DNA from: Ridgeia piscesae
Lineage: Eukaryota > Annelida > Polychaeta > Sabellida > Siboglinidae
Direction: 5' to 3'
DNA: 64,000 nt
Assembly: GCA_025642075.2 (NCBI GenBank)
Contig: JAODUO010001219.1
Coordinates: 61,001-125,000, forward strand
A program made the position numbers and the translations under genes. The notes under the pieces are model-generated. The model was not told the DNA's origin. It was given only the letters and a program-made list of their open reading frames with translations, and did no database searches. This document shows, piece after piece, positions 37,853 through 49,540 of the stretch (position 1 is the first letter of the stretch; every line of letters starts with the position of its first letter).

Positions 37853-40800
37853 TCATGGAAATAATTATTATAAACAAAGACCCACAGTCTTCTTTGTAAT
37901 AACAGAGATTTAGACATATGGTCTACTAAACAGTTACTAAAAACTTACAGATTGTATGTTGACATTTGGAACTGTGAAATTCCATCTGTTGTTTCTCTCT
38001 TTGCATGTAGACTGTGGAAGTTTGTGAAACTAGGAACAGTTGTTATGGTGACCTTTGGTTGCTGTTGGTTACCATTCCTACAAGACTTACAAGTAACACA
38101 ACAAGTTGTCAGTCGTCTCTTTCCAGTGGGAAGGGGTATTTTTGAGGTACTTATTTACATTTTTACTTACTGCTACAAACCATTTTGTATAATGATATAC
38201 TATGTACTATGTACACTGTACATACATGTTTGCATATACATAACATGTGTAAAATAAGTTAGACCTATAAAATATATACCCAGTGTATATCATGAGGTAA
38301 ACATGCATGGGTTTTCCAATTACACATACACTTTATAGCTTATAATTTGTTTTGAAGCATATAACAAGTATGTTGGTTATATTTGACTGCCGCTGTGCTT
38401 CTTTCAAACTAACCTTCTTGAAAACATGATCTTTCTAAGAAACGATAATATGTTTTGATATTTATTACACTGAGCAATATTTATAATTACCCTGTCATAT
38501 TTAATATGTACAGCAGAAATACATATACTGTCTAATAAACTAAGGCTGACTTAGAGCAAAATGTAAACATGTGCTGTCAAATCTGACAAGACCATGGGCT
38601 GACAAAAAAAACTGCTCCTGGCAACTATAACATCCAATATAACTCATTGCACTCAGAACATTCCATAACATAATTAGTGAACATTTTTATTCTTTGTTTT
38701 TCACAAATTATTACCTTAATTAAGATGTTTTGATTTTAAAATAGTATACTATCTACATCGACATATTGTAGGACAAAGTGTCCAATGTCTGGTGCAGTCT
38801 GTCTGTTCTCGTCGTGTTGTAGGACAAAGTGGCCAATGTCTGGTGCAGTCTGTCTGTTCTCATCATGTTGTAGGACAAAGTGGTCAATGTCTGGTGCAGT
38901 CTGTCTGTTCTCATCATGTTGTAGGACAAAGTGGCCTATGTCTGGTGCAGTCTGTCTGTTCTCATCATGTTGTAGGACGAAATGGCCAATGCCTGGTGCA
39001 GTCTGTCTGTTCTCATCATGTTGTAGGACAAAGTGGCCAATGTCTGGTGCAGTCTGTCTGTTCTCATCATGTTGTAGGACAAAGTGACCAATGCCTGGTG
39101 CAGTCTGTTCTCATCATGTTGTAGGACAAAGTGGCCAATGTCTGGTGCAGTCTGTTCTCATCATGTTGTAGGACGAAATGGCCAATGCCTGGTGCAGTCT
39201 GTCTGTTCTCATCATGTTGTAGGACGAAATGGCCAATGCCTGGTGCAGTCTGTCTGTTCTCATCATGTTGTAGGACAAAGTGGTCAATGTCTGGTGCGGT
39301 CTGTCTGTTCTCATCATGCTGTAGGACAAAGTGACCAATGTCTGGTGCAGTCTGTCTGTTCTCATCATGTTGTAGGACAAAGTGGTCAATGTCTGGTGCA
39401 GTCTGTCTGTTCTCATCATGCTGTAGGACAAAGTGGTCAATGTCTGGTGCGGTCTGTCTGTTCTCATCATGTTGTAGGACGAAATGGCCAATGCCTGGTG
39501 CAGTCTGTCTGTTCTCATCATGTTGTAGGACGAAATGGCCAATGCCTGGTGCAGTCTGTCTGTTCTCATCATGTTGTAGGACAAAGTGGTCAATGTCTGG
39601 TGCGGTCTGTCTGTTCTCATCATGTTGTAGGACAAAGTGACCAATGTCTGGTGCGGTCTGTCTGTTCTCATCATGCTGTAGGACAAAGTGGTCAATGTCT
39701 GGTGCGGTCTGTCTGTTCTCATCATGTTGTAGGACAAAGTGACCAATGTCTGGTGCGGTCTGTCTGTTCTCATCATGCTGTAGGACAAAGTGGCCAATGT
39801 CTGGTGCAGTCTGTCTGTTCTCATCATGCTGTAGGACAAAGTGGCCAATGTCTGGTGCAGTCTGTCTGTTCTCATCATGCTGTAGGACAAAGTGACCAAT
39901 GTCTGGTGCAGTCTGTCTGTTCTCATCATGTTGTAGGACAAAGTGGTCAATGTCTGGTGCGGTCTGTCTGTTCTCATCATGCTGTAGGTCAAAGTGGTCA
40001 ATGTCTGGTGCGGTCTGTCTGTTCTCATCATGCTGTAGGTCAAAGTGGTCAATGTCTGGTGCAGTCTGTCTGTTCTCGTCATGCTGTAGGACAAAGTGGT
40101 CAATGTCTGGTGCAGTCTGTCTGTTCTCGTCATGCTGTAGGACAAAGTAGCCAATGTCTGGTGCAGTCTGTCTGTTCTCGTCATGCTGTAGGACAAAGTA
40201 GCCAATGTCTGGTGCAGTCTGTCTGTTCTCGTCATGCTGTAGGACAAAGTAGCCAATGTCTGGTGCAGTCTATCTGTTTTCATCCTGTTGTAGGACAAAG
40301 TGACCAATGTCCGGTGCAGTCTGTCTGTTCTCATCGTGTTGTAGGACAAAGTGACCAATGTCCGGTGCAGTCTGTCTGTTCTCATCGTGTTGTAGGACAA
40401 AGTGGCCAATGTCTGGTGCAGTCTGTCTGTTCTCGTCGTGTTGTAGGACAAAGTGGCCAATGTCTGGTGCAGTCTGTCTGTTCTCATCAAGTTCAAACAG
40501 CTATTTTCCACATCCAGCTTGTTAAACATATGGTGAGTGCTTTCCAGACCTTTATGAAGGATAACAATGTTGCCAGTCCTTAATGTTGTAGTAGATGCCT
40601 GCATGTTAACTGTTGCACATACAGAACAGTGTTGTGTTGTGTCAGTAGGTATTGTTATGTTAGTGTGTTGTGTCAGTAGATGTTGTAGTGCTGTGTCAGT
40701 ATGTATTGTTGTGTTGGTCTGTTGTGTTGTGTTGTGTCAATAGATGTTGTTGTGTTGTGTCACTAAGGTGTTATTGTGTTGTGTTAGTAGGTGTTGTTGT

Positions 40801-43800
40801 GTTGTGTCAAATGCCAACAGGTGTTGTTGTGTTGTGTCAGCAGGTGTTGTTGTATTGTGTTGTGTCAGTAGGTGTTGTGTTGTGTCAATATGTGTTGTTG
40901 TGTTGTGTCAATAGGTGTTGTTGTGTTGTGTCAGTAGGTGTTGTTGTGTTCTGTCGGTAGGTGTTGTTTTGTTGTGTCGGTAGGTGTTGTTGTGTTGTGT
41001 TGGTAGGTGTTGTTGTGTCAGTAGGTGTTGTCATGTTATCCCTATGTTTCCAGCCTGATCACCACATTATGTGCATCACTGCCCCATGTCATTGACCTGC
41101 TGTGGCGGCCGTCTCTACACAGATTTAAACTGGCGTTGGTATGTATCATTGGTTAGGGTAAATGCAAACTAGTCAATTTCACCACATTTAACCAGATTGA
41201 CAATAAAAGCTTCACACTTAAGATGGCATGTGGACTAGGAAGCTTTAGGCATGTTGAGAATCCAACTATTTTCTACCTTCTTTTACTTTCTACTTTACCA
41301 TTTTCAGACATTAATGCAAATAGGGGTTAATAGAATGGATCCCAGTTTAGTGAATCCTCAACAGGTTTTTGCATTCGCTTGAGATATTTCACTTCCTTAG
41401 CATAGACGTCAGATAGAAGTGCATTTTGGGAGTTGATTATGTGATGCGCTAATGATAATGAAACCTTGCAAAGACTTTTATTTTGGTTACTGATGCACAA
41501 TAGACCTTTGGTTTACGCAACGTAATGCTTATCACATTACGTAATGCTCATCATATTAAACTGTTACTTAAATGGAACCAGAGGGCAACTGCATGGGTAT
41601 CTGCATCTAAAGGTATTAAGTATTAATAAACCATTTGCAACAATAATTAAAAATATTATATTTGTAGTTTACTAGAAACACGTTGTTGAAGACGTACATT
41701 AATTTGTGAGGACAACGCCACTTTTACAGAAAGGCTGACATCATGAGTTTCTACTCTTCTCAATTGTTGATTGAGGGATACTAGTATTGTTTACAATATT
41801 CAATAAACCATAATATTGCAGTCAACCTTTCATTAGCACATGATATGTAGTGATATGTGCTCCACTGATTATCCAGGTATGTCACCTTCAATTAACATGC
41901 CACCATGATATCAGATATTTTACAAGAACCTTCCACTTTCATACCACATTCACAGTTAACCATTGACGTAACAATTTTGGTTGTGTGTAGTGGATAGTGT
42001 GTAGTAACAAAAAGGTGCCCTGTGTTACTCCTTTAAAAAACAAATATTAACGTAATTCGGAATTTGTTTGTTTCAGATCAATTCTTCCCTGGTCTTTTTT
42101 CTATTTTCATTCCAAGTCCATGAGAAGTCTATACTGCTTGTCGCGCTGTAAGTATCTAGACATGGATTGTACTGGTGTTATTTTACTAATTACACATAAT
42201 TTCTTGCATGAATCCCAGTGCATATGAAAGTGTACTGAAGCAGTGGGTGGCAGCGTGACCAGTCACAGTGCTGTGACACGGGTCTGTTATATATCAGATC
42301 CCAACAATGTTGTGATTTTAGCAGGTTTCAGTGTCCAATTTATTGTTATTGACAGATAATCCCTTCTTCTTCTTCTTCATCTTCGCCTTTTCCCACAAGG
42401 TGGGGTCAACGGCCAGAATTCTTGATTTCCAGAATGTTCTGTCCTTGGCATCCTCCGGGGTGATCCGCAGTGCCTGCATATCCCTTTGGATGCAATCCAT
42501 CCATCTCCCTCTTTGACAGATGATGTAAGACCACAATAAGGTGCTCGTGCTAAGAAGTTCACAATTATTCATAGAACTTCTGTCTACGAAGGATAAATAT
42601 GCTGTGAAATTGTCAGTAACAGAGCTCATCAAGATTAGCATTTGAAGTTGCTACTGACTGGAATACAATGAAGTCGTTATTTGTATCTAAGAGAGTTATT
42701 AAAAGTAATTAGCAAACTAGTTACCGTGTGATGTGCAAGGAAAATACATTGACAATATTGGTTGTGTGGAAGGTACATGCTGCATTTCACACACGCTCTA
42801 TGCATAATAGTCTATAATGAAGACAGCGAGAGTTTGTGCTTCAAATGTCCCTGTTCAAGAGCATGAATACTTTGTTTCGTATATGACAAATATGCCACAT
42901 TAACGACATATTTCCAGTATGATGAGTTTAGCTGTCATTACATTAATTATAATAATAATAATAATAATAGTTTATTCACTCTCTCTGGGCAATCATAGAG
43001 ATTGAAATGGGTACATAAAACATGCAAAGTATATTTGTTAAAATATATTAAAATAATATATAATTTAAGACATTAGCATAAATATAAATTATAATGTAGA
43101 GAATATATGATATGTATCTATAAAACTAATTAAAATAATTTAAGACATTAAAACATTTTATGTCATTATTTGACTAAACTTATTAAAAAATAATAAACAG
43201 TTTAAAGCATTAAAATAAATAGATCTAAAAAATAAATTAAGGCTTTACACATATCCATATCAGCATGCACGGAAGTTTGTTAATAGTCACTGTGAGTTCT
43301 TTTGGTTGAACAGACACCAGTTAATGAAACAGTTCTTGGTCCTGTTGGTTTTTACTCTGGGTAAAGAGTATCGAGTATGGCATCATGTATTACGTGTTGT
43401 AGTGCTTGGTTTTGGTAGTAGTTTATGCAGTTTGTCGGTGCATTTCTGCGTATTAATACAGTTGTCATTTTGCTTGGTGATATAGTCGGGGGCAATCCGT
43501 GGGTGGTTCAAGCAGAAATGGAGGGTATAAGGTTTGAAAGAAGTTTGTGGGAGTCTGAGGTATGAGAAGTTCACGAATTGTTCACAGAACTTCTGTCTAT
43601 GGAGGGTAAATATGCTGTGAAATTGTCAATAACAGAGCTCATCAAGATTAGCAGGAAATGAAGGAAACATTATAATGGTCACCTATGGAAAATGCAAATG
43701 TGATCTGACTCCAGATAATCCCAAACAATTAAAATTCATACTATTTACTAACAAACATATTAAGGGTAGCCACCGCCACAGGCCATATCTCTGACTCTGT

Positions 43801-46462
43801 TATGAATTTGTTGTTGATAGGTTTGCTTGCTTGCCAGGTTACTCAATGGAAATAAATGTGCAATTTGCATATGATTGCCATATGTCACATTGGACACATT
43901 ACTGATTAGTGACATACATCAGAACATTTGTGAAGCATATCTTGTGCTGTGACAATGTTTTGTTTAGTTGCCTTAAATAATAACACAAATCTGCTGAAGT
44001 GGTGCAGCAATCCTGATGTGTTCACGTTAGTTGACGTATTGCTTTTGTGTACAATTTCAGGTGTCAGTTATATGCTGTAATGACGACTTGCACATACCTG
44101 TTTATGATTCTGCCTAATTATTCTTCTGTGTTGGGACACTCGGCTCAAATTCCTGATTATGTATGCACTGTGAAAATGCATTATCATCATCATTATATGT
44201 TGCTAAGTTAAAATCTTTGGTAAACTTACTAGGTACTGATGGTAATAGAATGTCATTGTAAGTGAACACTAATAGCATGGTTTGTGACTTTCCTCAGTGA
44301 TCCAGCGGAATTGTTTATATCAGTAACATAGAATTAGTCTATTTATTTGATTTTACTGCTGTGTTTTAAGTGAGTAATTTATGCATTATAATGTATTATT
44401 GCTGCCCTGTGTTTATCTTAAGGTAATGTGTTAGTATCATATTCCAATTATTTTGTTTCAATTTTCTTATAATAATATAATAACATATATTAATGTATAT
44501 ATTAATATTTTATAACTATTGGCACAATGGTTAGGTTATATGACTACTACTATTTAAAATGCCATGAACAGTTGTGGATCTGGTGCTATAACAAAAATTA
44601 AATGTATTATTAAACTGTTCCATAATGTTGACTAATTAATATAAGTGCTAAATAATTTTTTGTTTTAGACCTGTGTGCCTTGTTGTGCCTGAATACAAGT
44701 TTCAATGTGTCTGGTTCTTGCTGATTTCAACATTCAGGTAAGTCTGTGTATTGGTTATAATATTACACCATGACTCATGTAATAATTTATTATTATTTAT
44801 TATCAATAAGTGCATATTGTCTCTCTCTCTCTCTTTGCTGTCCATCGTGTCCGATGATGACATCAGTGTAGGGGTTCGTCCGTTACGTGCTTTGCTCATT
44901 GGTGAGAGAATAGTCCAATTTGAGATATTGTATATTGCATATTGTAGTTGTCACCTCAGAGAGGTCATTTGCCTTGGGTCTGAGTAGGGATAGATCAAAG
45001 TTTCTTTGTTTTATTTGGCACATAGCCTATGTATTACCCAAGAGTACTGTACCATGTGAAGTGATGGTAACATAACTGGGCTTGTTATTTGTATATATAT
45101 TTTAATTCTAAATATGTAACTTTAGGTGAACTTGACACAGATGTTGTGGTGTTGTGTTTCAGCATGCTACCACTGCTCATCAAAGACCAACTTGTGCTAC
45201 CCTGCTGTGCCACAGTGGGCTTGTTCTACTTGGTTACAATGACAACTACCAACAGTGACGTGAAGGCTAGAGAGGCTTCCACCCCCATACAAGACTCTGT
45301 TCACCCTCTCTTGCAGAGTCTTGTAAGTAACAATGGTGCTGTGTTGTCAGACAAATGTTGATCTCACCTTCTTTTCACGACTTTCCAGAGTTAAGCATAT
45401 GTCAGGACCAATCCCCAGTTTCTGTTGTGTTGTCCCCCCTCATTGTTCTACCACTGGTGTTTCCACCAACGGTTTTATTGTCCATCTCTGTCTGTCACTC
45501 TCCACTCCCTTCACAACTCCTTTTGAGCAAGCTTTTAATGTATGAAAAGAACACTTTATAAATCTGGTAAATAATACTATAATAATAATACTTTACAGTG
45601 AACAAACTTGATGAAATTGAGACAAAACCTTCAACTATGTTGATGACACACTGAGATGATGTCATACCATGGGTAAATAGGTAAATTTACTTATAGCGGT
45701 ATTGTTGTGATGTTGCGTCGGGGTGATAACTTATGTGAACTGGTTTCCCATACTTTTCTGTTTTGTTTGTTCTCTTCACGTTAGGCTGGTTCTGCAAGAA
45801 CAAATTGCTGTTCTACTATGATGATGAGTGTAATGTGTTATGTACACGTGTATTGTGTATAGTTGGTTACATACACTTTCAAACAATTGTGCTGTGAACT
45901 TATTCAGTGTTATTACTAAAATTAATATTGTACTGTTGAGCATTATAGCTAAATTAGCTTATGTTACAATTAATTAATTAATTAGTTAAAACTGCATTGA
46001 TGCGACAACATTAAATAAACTATGAAACAGTGTGATGTGGTATACAAATTCATAATTTTTTTAGTATACCCTTTTTCTAACATTTTATATTGTTATTTCT
46101 ACTATGTTTAGTATTATATTCGGTGTTGGAAAATTAACATACTGATTGATTGGTTGATTGGTTGGTTGATTGATTATTTTATTGATTGATTTCAGCGTAA
46201 CCTTTCCCTCGTTGGTGCTGCAGTACTCAGTGTGGCGAGTGTTTGTCTTACCCCGCCAGCACGTCTACCCGACCTCTTCACGCTTCTCACGGCTGTATAT
46301 GCCTGTGCACATTTTGTCTGCTTCCTCGTTTACTTCTACTGGCTGCAGTTGATGTACAAAGATGAGAAGGACAGCTGTGGATCTTCTACAGCACGCATCA
46401 CAGATCTTCGAATAGGAACTGAAAAGCATCTTCGAAATAGACACGTAACAAGGAAGATGTGA
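31680..46462 (+). CDS. ALG6: Dolichyl-PP-Man9GlcNAc2 alpha-1,3-glucosyltransferase, 14 exons
   Basis: Exons: 31680-31764, 32488-32572, 33873-33962, 34697-34785, 35137-35219, 35850-35914, 36420-36599, 38011-38146, 40447-40532, 41054-41138, 42077-42147, 44669-44737, 45163-45322, 46196-46462. Total 1551 nt, 516 aa (human 507). Phases agree throughout. Diagnostic blocks: [100 protein letters not shown]. It is a multi-pass ER membrane protein with many hydrophobic exons. Known reaction: transfer of the first glucose from dolichyl-P-glucose to the lipid-linked oligosaccharide before N-glycosylation; aspartates in the GDYEAQRH and LDYPPL loops are in the conserved active-site region. ALG8 is a related alternative, but the blocks match ALG6. 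Intron 6 has a U12-like donor; exon 9 has a 51-bp acceptor array. Confidence 0.95.
32810..33334. mobile_element. hAT-like MITE in ALG6 intron 2
   Basis: Ends are CAGGGTTCAAAATTC and, reversed, CAGGGCTTGAAATTC, a hAT-style terminus, with inner TTGTCC...CGGACAAGT blocks mirrored at both ends. No clear 8-bp target duplication and no ORF. Confidence 0.5.
36729..37402 (+). repeat. GT-rich tract with GGGAGGG interruptions in ALG6 intron 7
   Basis: About 670 bp of GTGTGTGTG broken every 10-20 bp by GGGAGGG or GGGGGAGGG on the transcribed-sense strand. The apparent ORFs in both directions are dinucleotide artefacts. Confidence 0.95.
37735..37850. repeat. CA microsatellite in ALG6 intron 7
   Basis: (CA)n of roughly 115 bp, upstream of exon 38011, in the opposite dinucleotide orientation to the GT tract 350 bp before it. 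Confidence 0.95.
38765..40490 (+). repeat. 51-bp minisatellite spanning the ALG6 exon 9 acceptor (about 34 copies)
   Basis: Each unit is ATGTTGTAG (acceptor) plus 43 exon bases encoding [14 protein letters not shown]. Only the last unit, from 40447, continues into exon body (KFKQLF). In the exon frame every earlier unit ends in the acceptor's own TAG. The 51-bp period leaves other frames open, producing meaningless ORFs near 500 codons on both strands. Confidence 0.96.
40610..41037 (+). repeat. TGTTGTGTTGTGTCAGTAGG minisatellite in ALG6 intron 9
   Basis: Degenerate GTGTTGTGTCAGTAGGTGTTGTT units, period about 22-25, run up to the acceptor region of exon 10 (41054) but contain no exon sequence. 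Confidence 0.85.
42362..42519 (-). mobile_element. LINE reverse-transcriptase 3' fragment in ALG6 intron 11
   Basis: Minus-strand translation gives [32 protein letters not shown], the C-terminal end common in animal endonuclease/reverse-transcriptase LINEs, followed by a run of GAA-rich 3' end. Only the last ~50 codons are present. Confidence 0.75.
42555..43653. repeat. Pair of ~86-bp direct repeats in ALG6 intron 11
   Basis: 42555-42640 and 43565-43653 are alike (AACTTCTGTCTACGAAGGAT / AACTTCTGTCTATGGAGGGT, AACAGAGCTCATCAAGATTA). About 0.9 kb of AT-rich sequence lies between them. It may be two copies of one retroelement piece or flanks of an unknown insertion. The rest of intron 11 (42148-44668) shows nothing else beyond the LINE piece. 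Confidence 0.6.
45632..45960. repeat. Dispersed repeat, copy A (ALG6 intron 13)
   Basis: Shares ATGTTGATGACACACTGAGA, GTAGCGGTATTGTTGTGATG-type and CATACACTTTCAAACAATTG blocks in order with 52948-53195. This copy has an extra ~80 bp (about 45747-45820) absent from the other. No ORF or terminal repeats. Confidence 0.8.
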
Positions 46463-46536
46463 TGTGTGTCATTATCACATGGTGTAATCTGTATGATGTA
46501 AAAAAAGTTATTAAGAAATATGTGTGAATGTCTGAG

Positions 46537-46542
46537 AATAAA
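46537..46542 (+). terminator. ALG6 polyadenylation signal
   Basis: AATAAA 75 bp after the ALG6 stop codon. Confidence 0.7.
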
Positions 46543-47356
46543 GAAGGGTGCTAGGACGTGTTTCTTGTTGTAGTTAGTATTCACCTGGGTCAGCAGACCC
46601 AAGACCTGCTGTCAGGTCACAGCAGCCTACTGTGTGAGGGTGATGACCTACAACTCATGTAGACTTAACAACTTTTCTAAATCAGTGGCAGTAAAGTTGG
46701 CAAGGGTTGCAGATAATACAGGAAAGATAGTGCACGCACTCACTGAGGGCTGCAATGAAACGACTTACATGAAAGTTGTGAGAGAAATAATTGGGCATCC
46801 TAAACTTCAAAATGTTTAATAGGAATAGTCCGTAAGTTTGGATTTTGCGCCAATGTGTGTACAGTGTACATGTATACACAATTGTGCTGTGACAGGTGTG
46901 AAGGTGTTAAAAAGTATGTACAAAGTGCAAGTAAAGTATAAACGAGGTGCGAGTAAAAACACAGACCACAGCTTAGATGTGTGAAACAACTGATCCCCTA
47001 AAGGCTTGGATGGGGGATGGTTGAGCTACCAAGTACCAACACATTTCTGGGGAGGGCATTCTACCAGAAGACAGTGCATGAGAAGAAAACATGCTGTAGA
47101 GCTGGGATATTCTTCTTTTTAATTGGATTTGTATTATAAAGTTTGGTCATTTGCACATGTACGCGTTGGCCACACTCACAAACACACACGAATTCTTGTG
47201 TGAGTTATGTGGCGATGCACTGACAGAGACAACAGTGGCGCTTTCATTCAACAGTAGCGCCACATGGTGGACTGGGAACCAAAACAAATTTACGCGGTAG
47301 GTGGCACCACAACCTGGAAAGGAAATTCTGCCGGGAGGTTTGAATAACGCGACGAA
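46543..47356. other. Intergenic region ALG6 to candidate geminin promoter
   Basis: A short open frame at 46634-46819 (61 codons) has no recognisable homology. The last 150 bp are CpG-enriched (GCGCTTTC, TACGCGG, AACGCGACG) and look promoter-like. Confidence 0.5.
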
Positions 47357-47377
47357 ATGGTGGGACCAAGCGGAGAG
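47357..47377 (+). CDS. GMNN: Candidate first coding exon of geminin
   Basis: ATG GTG GGA CCA AGC GGA GAG is followed directly by a strong donor, GTGAGT, and ends in phase 0, which is what the 54016 exon requires. The 150 bp before it are richer in CpG than the surroundings, as expected for a promoter. Joining it gives a 228-aa protein. Nothing in the seven residues identifies geminin, and the implied intron is 6.6 kb and contains the antisense TRIM gene, so another short exon between 51.2 and 54.0 kb is possible. Confidence 0.4.
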
Positions 47378-47740
47378 GTGAGTAATAAACGTTCCCATTA
47401 CACAACTAAATTGCGCAAACTGCATTGCCACTGTATCACTATTGCACATATTAGAACTGGGCATTTATATACACCAGGACCGTTGACGTTCTCCAAACTT
47501 TCGGACAAGCAATTGGCCAAGACCAAAATGGACTCAAAATACGATTCATACTTCGAAGTCTCAAACTTCATTAAAAGGGTTCTCTACTGGAGCACTGGCT
47601 ACTGTTGCATATCCAAATTTCCTCCGACGTGCTGATCCCATCGAGTGGTGCTGGACGGAAAATCTGGACTGGGTTCTCGTCACATGATCAGACGTTTGCT
47701 GAGTCTGAAGCCAGGAAACTAGCTTTGTCGTTTGATCGAG

Positions 47741-48006
47741 TTATAGACTATGTCCCAAGTCGCTTATGTCCCAAGTCATTTATGTCCTAAATATTGTTAA
47801 CGATATGTCCCAAAAACAAGATGCTAAGTAACAGTTAAATATGCAATGGACTTGAAATGTTCTACAAAGAGTGCCAGCATTAGTGTAAATATATCAACAG
47901 ATTTATGGTAAGACTTAAGTGCAAAAATAACATAAAAAGTCTTTATAATAAATTTAGGACATCGTCTAGGACATAATATGTGACTTGGGACATAATGTCC
48001 ATAGGC
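47741..48006. mobile_element. 266-bp MITE with 12-bp flanking repeat
   Basis: Flanked by CGTTTGATCGAG at 47729-47740 and 48007-48018. Termini are inverted (ATAGACTATGTCCCAAGTC against the reverse of GACTTGGGACATAATGTCCAT), with several subterminal ATGTCC motifs. No ORF. Confidence 0.65.
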
Positions 48007-49227
48007 CGTTTGATCGAGCCCAAACTCTGACTCGATCTCTGTCGCAATAAGAAGAAACTAAATAGAAACTATAGTCATAGACTAAAAAGTAATACAGAAA
48101 CCTGTCACCCTGTCATTTGGAGGGGATGAGTTGGCTGGGAGTGGGTAAGTTTGTCTCAGTGTCCATATACAGCCCAGCAAACAACGACCCATGATTTCAC
48201 ATGTTCTGTAAGTGAATTCACAAGTTCAACTGGCCCAATTCACATGGATTCACCAGATTCTGTGAACAAATTTGGTGTGATGACACGTGCCAGTGAAACC
48301 GTACCAGTTCTGACCTAGTACAACTCATTCAAAACTTGTGACAACATGTACTGGTGGAGCGGTAAACCAAACCAATATGCCACACTGTTCCTCATACAAT
48401 TGTTGCAACAGTACAGGGAAGGACAGTATCAGTGAGCTGTCTTTTTTGTTACCCTTTGAATCAACCAGAACTGAAATGTTAGTGCTACAGTGGATTCATT
48501 GGAATTGACATTCACAGACACAGTGTGGATGCCAGACAACCGAATTAACCTAACCATGAAAATGACCACAAAAAGCTGCTAAACTTCCTTAAGTGAACAA
48601 TAGAAATATGTGATGTCATCCTTTCTAAAAAATTGGTGCTGCCTATACAAATTAATGCTTATGTCTATAGGGCTACAAGCCTATGTACAGCAACATTTGT
48701 CTGGTAAACTGCTGATATAAATTATAATATTCTTAATCATAGTTGCAAATTAATTTTAACGCGAAAGCCGCAAACATTTGCCTTTTGGTTAATTGTTGTC
48801 TAGAGTGGGTGTGTCTCTGTTTCCACAGTATATGATACTATTAAAATTAAGTGTTAAGATTAAATACTTGCAATCTTCAAATGACAATAATTCAAAAGGT
48901 AAATACCAAGTGTGTAAGTAACATCTTTACTGTGATATTACAGTTTGTGATTGCAATCAGGTACAGTCTGAATCACCAGTCAAATGCCAGCTGCATTAGG
49001 GGTAGGGGAGGGGGGTAAACATTATTGAATAATGTTTAGAGTATATTTAATTCAGATTCAGAATAGAAAGGTTCAGATTCTTATGAAGAAAAAAGACAAT
49101 CAGTGATAAAGTTCAGTCTGAACTTGTTTGAAGCAAACATGTATTATCACCCATTGATTCCATGCACAGACAGTGAGGTACACATCAAAGTAATCCTTTA
49201 ATAAACGGAAGCATTACAAATAATTAA

Positions 49228-49233
49228 TTTATT
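49228..49233 (-). terminator. TRIM gene polyadenylation signal
   Basis: AATAAA on the minus strand, 308 bp after the TRIM stop. Confidence 0.55.
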
Positions 49234-49540
49234 ACATTATTTCAGCTAGACAGCATAATCACAGTGGTTTCATGTCTTTTTAATGTTGCACAACACAATT
49301 GACTGCATGATGTCATTGTCACATAATTAAAAGTTACATAGCATATCACGACCAGAAAGTCACAAAAATGTCAGCACATTTAGCAAAACAAAATTCAACA
49401 CCAAAACTTAAAATGTTGCTACTTTATAATATAGACAGACACTGATGCAAAGGATACAACAGAAAGAATAATGCAGGTTATTGCAGATCAATATTACAGA
49501 CGTGACTGTGTAGCCATAGCAAGATTGTTGCTAACAAGTG

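Noticed and set aside
39084..40604. ORFs of 499 (plus) and 496 (minus) codons
   Set aside because: Both are open frames through the 51-bp ALG6 acceptor array, in frames other than that of ALG6 exon 9, and the same period opens both strands.
43383..43574. Minus-strand ORF with [14 protein letters not shown] as a retroelement gene
   Set aside because: Short, with no motif I can name; kept only as part of the direct-repeat interval.
47357..47635. 92-codon ORF starting MVGPSGEVSNKRS
   Set aside because: The frame passes straight through a strong GTGAGT donor, so beyond 47377 it is more likely intronic; no homology.
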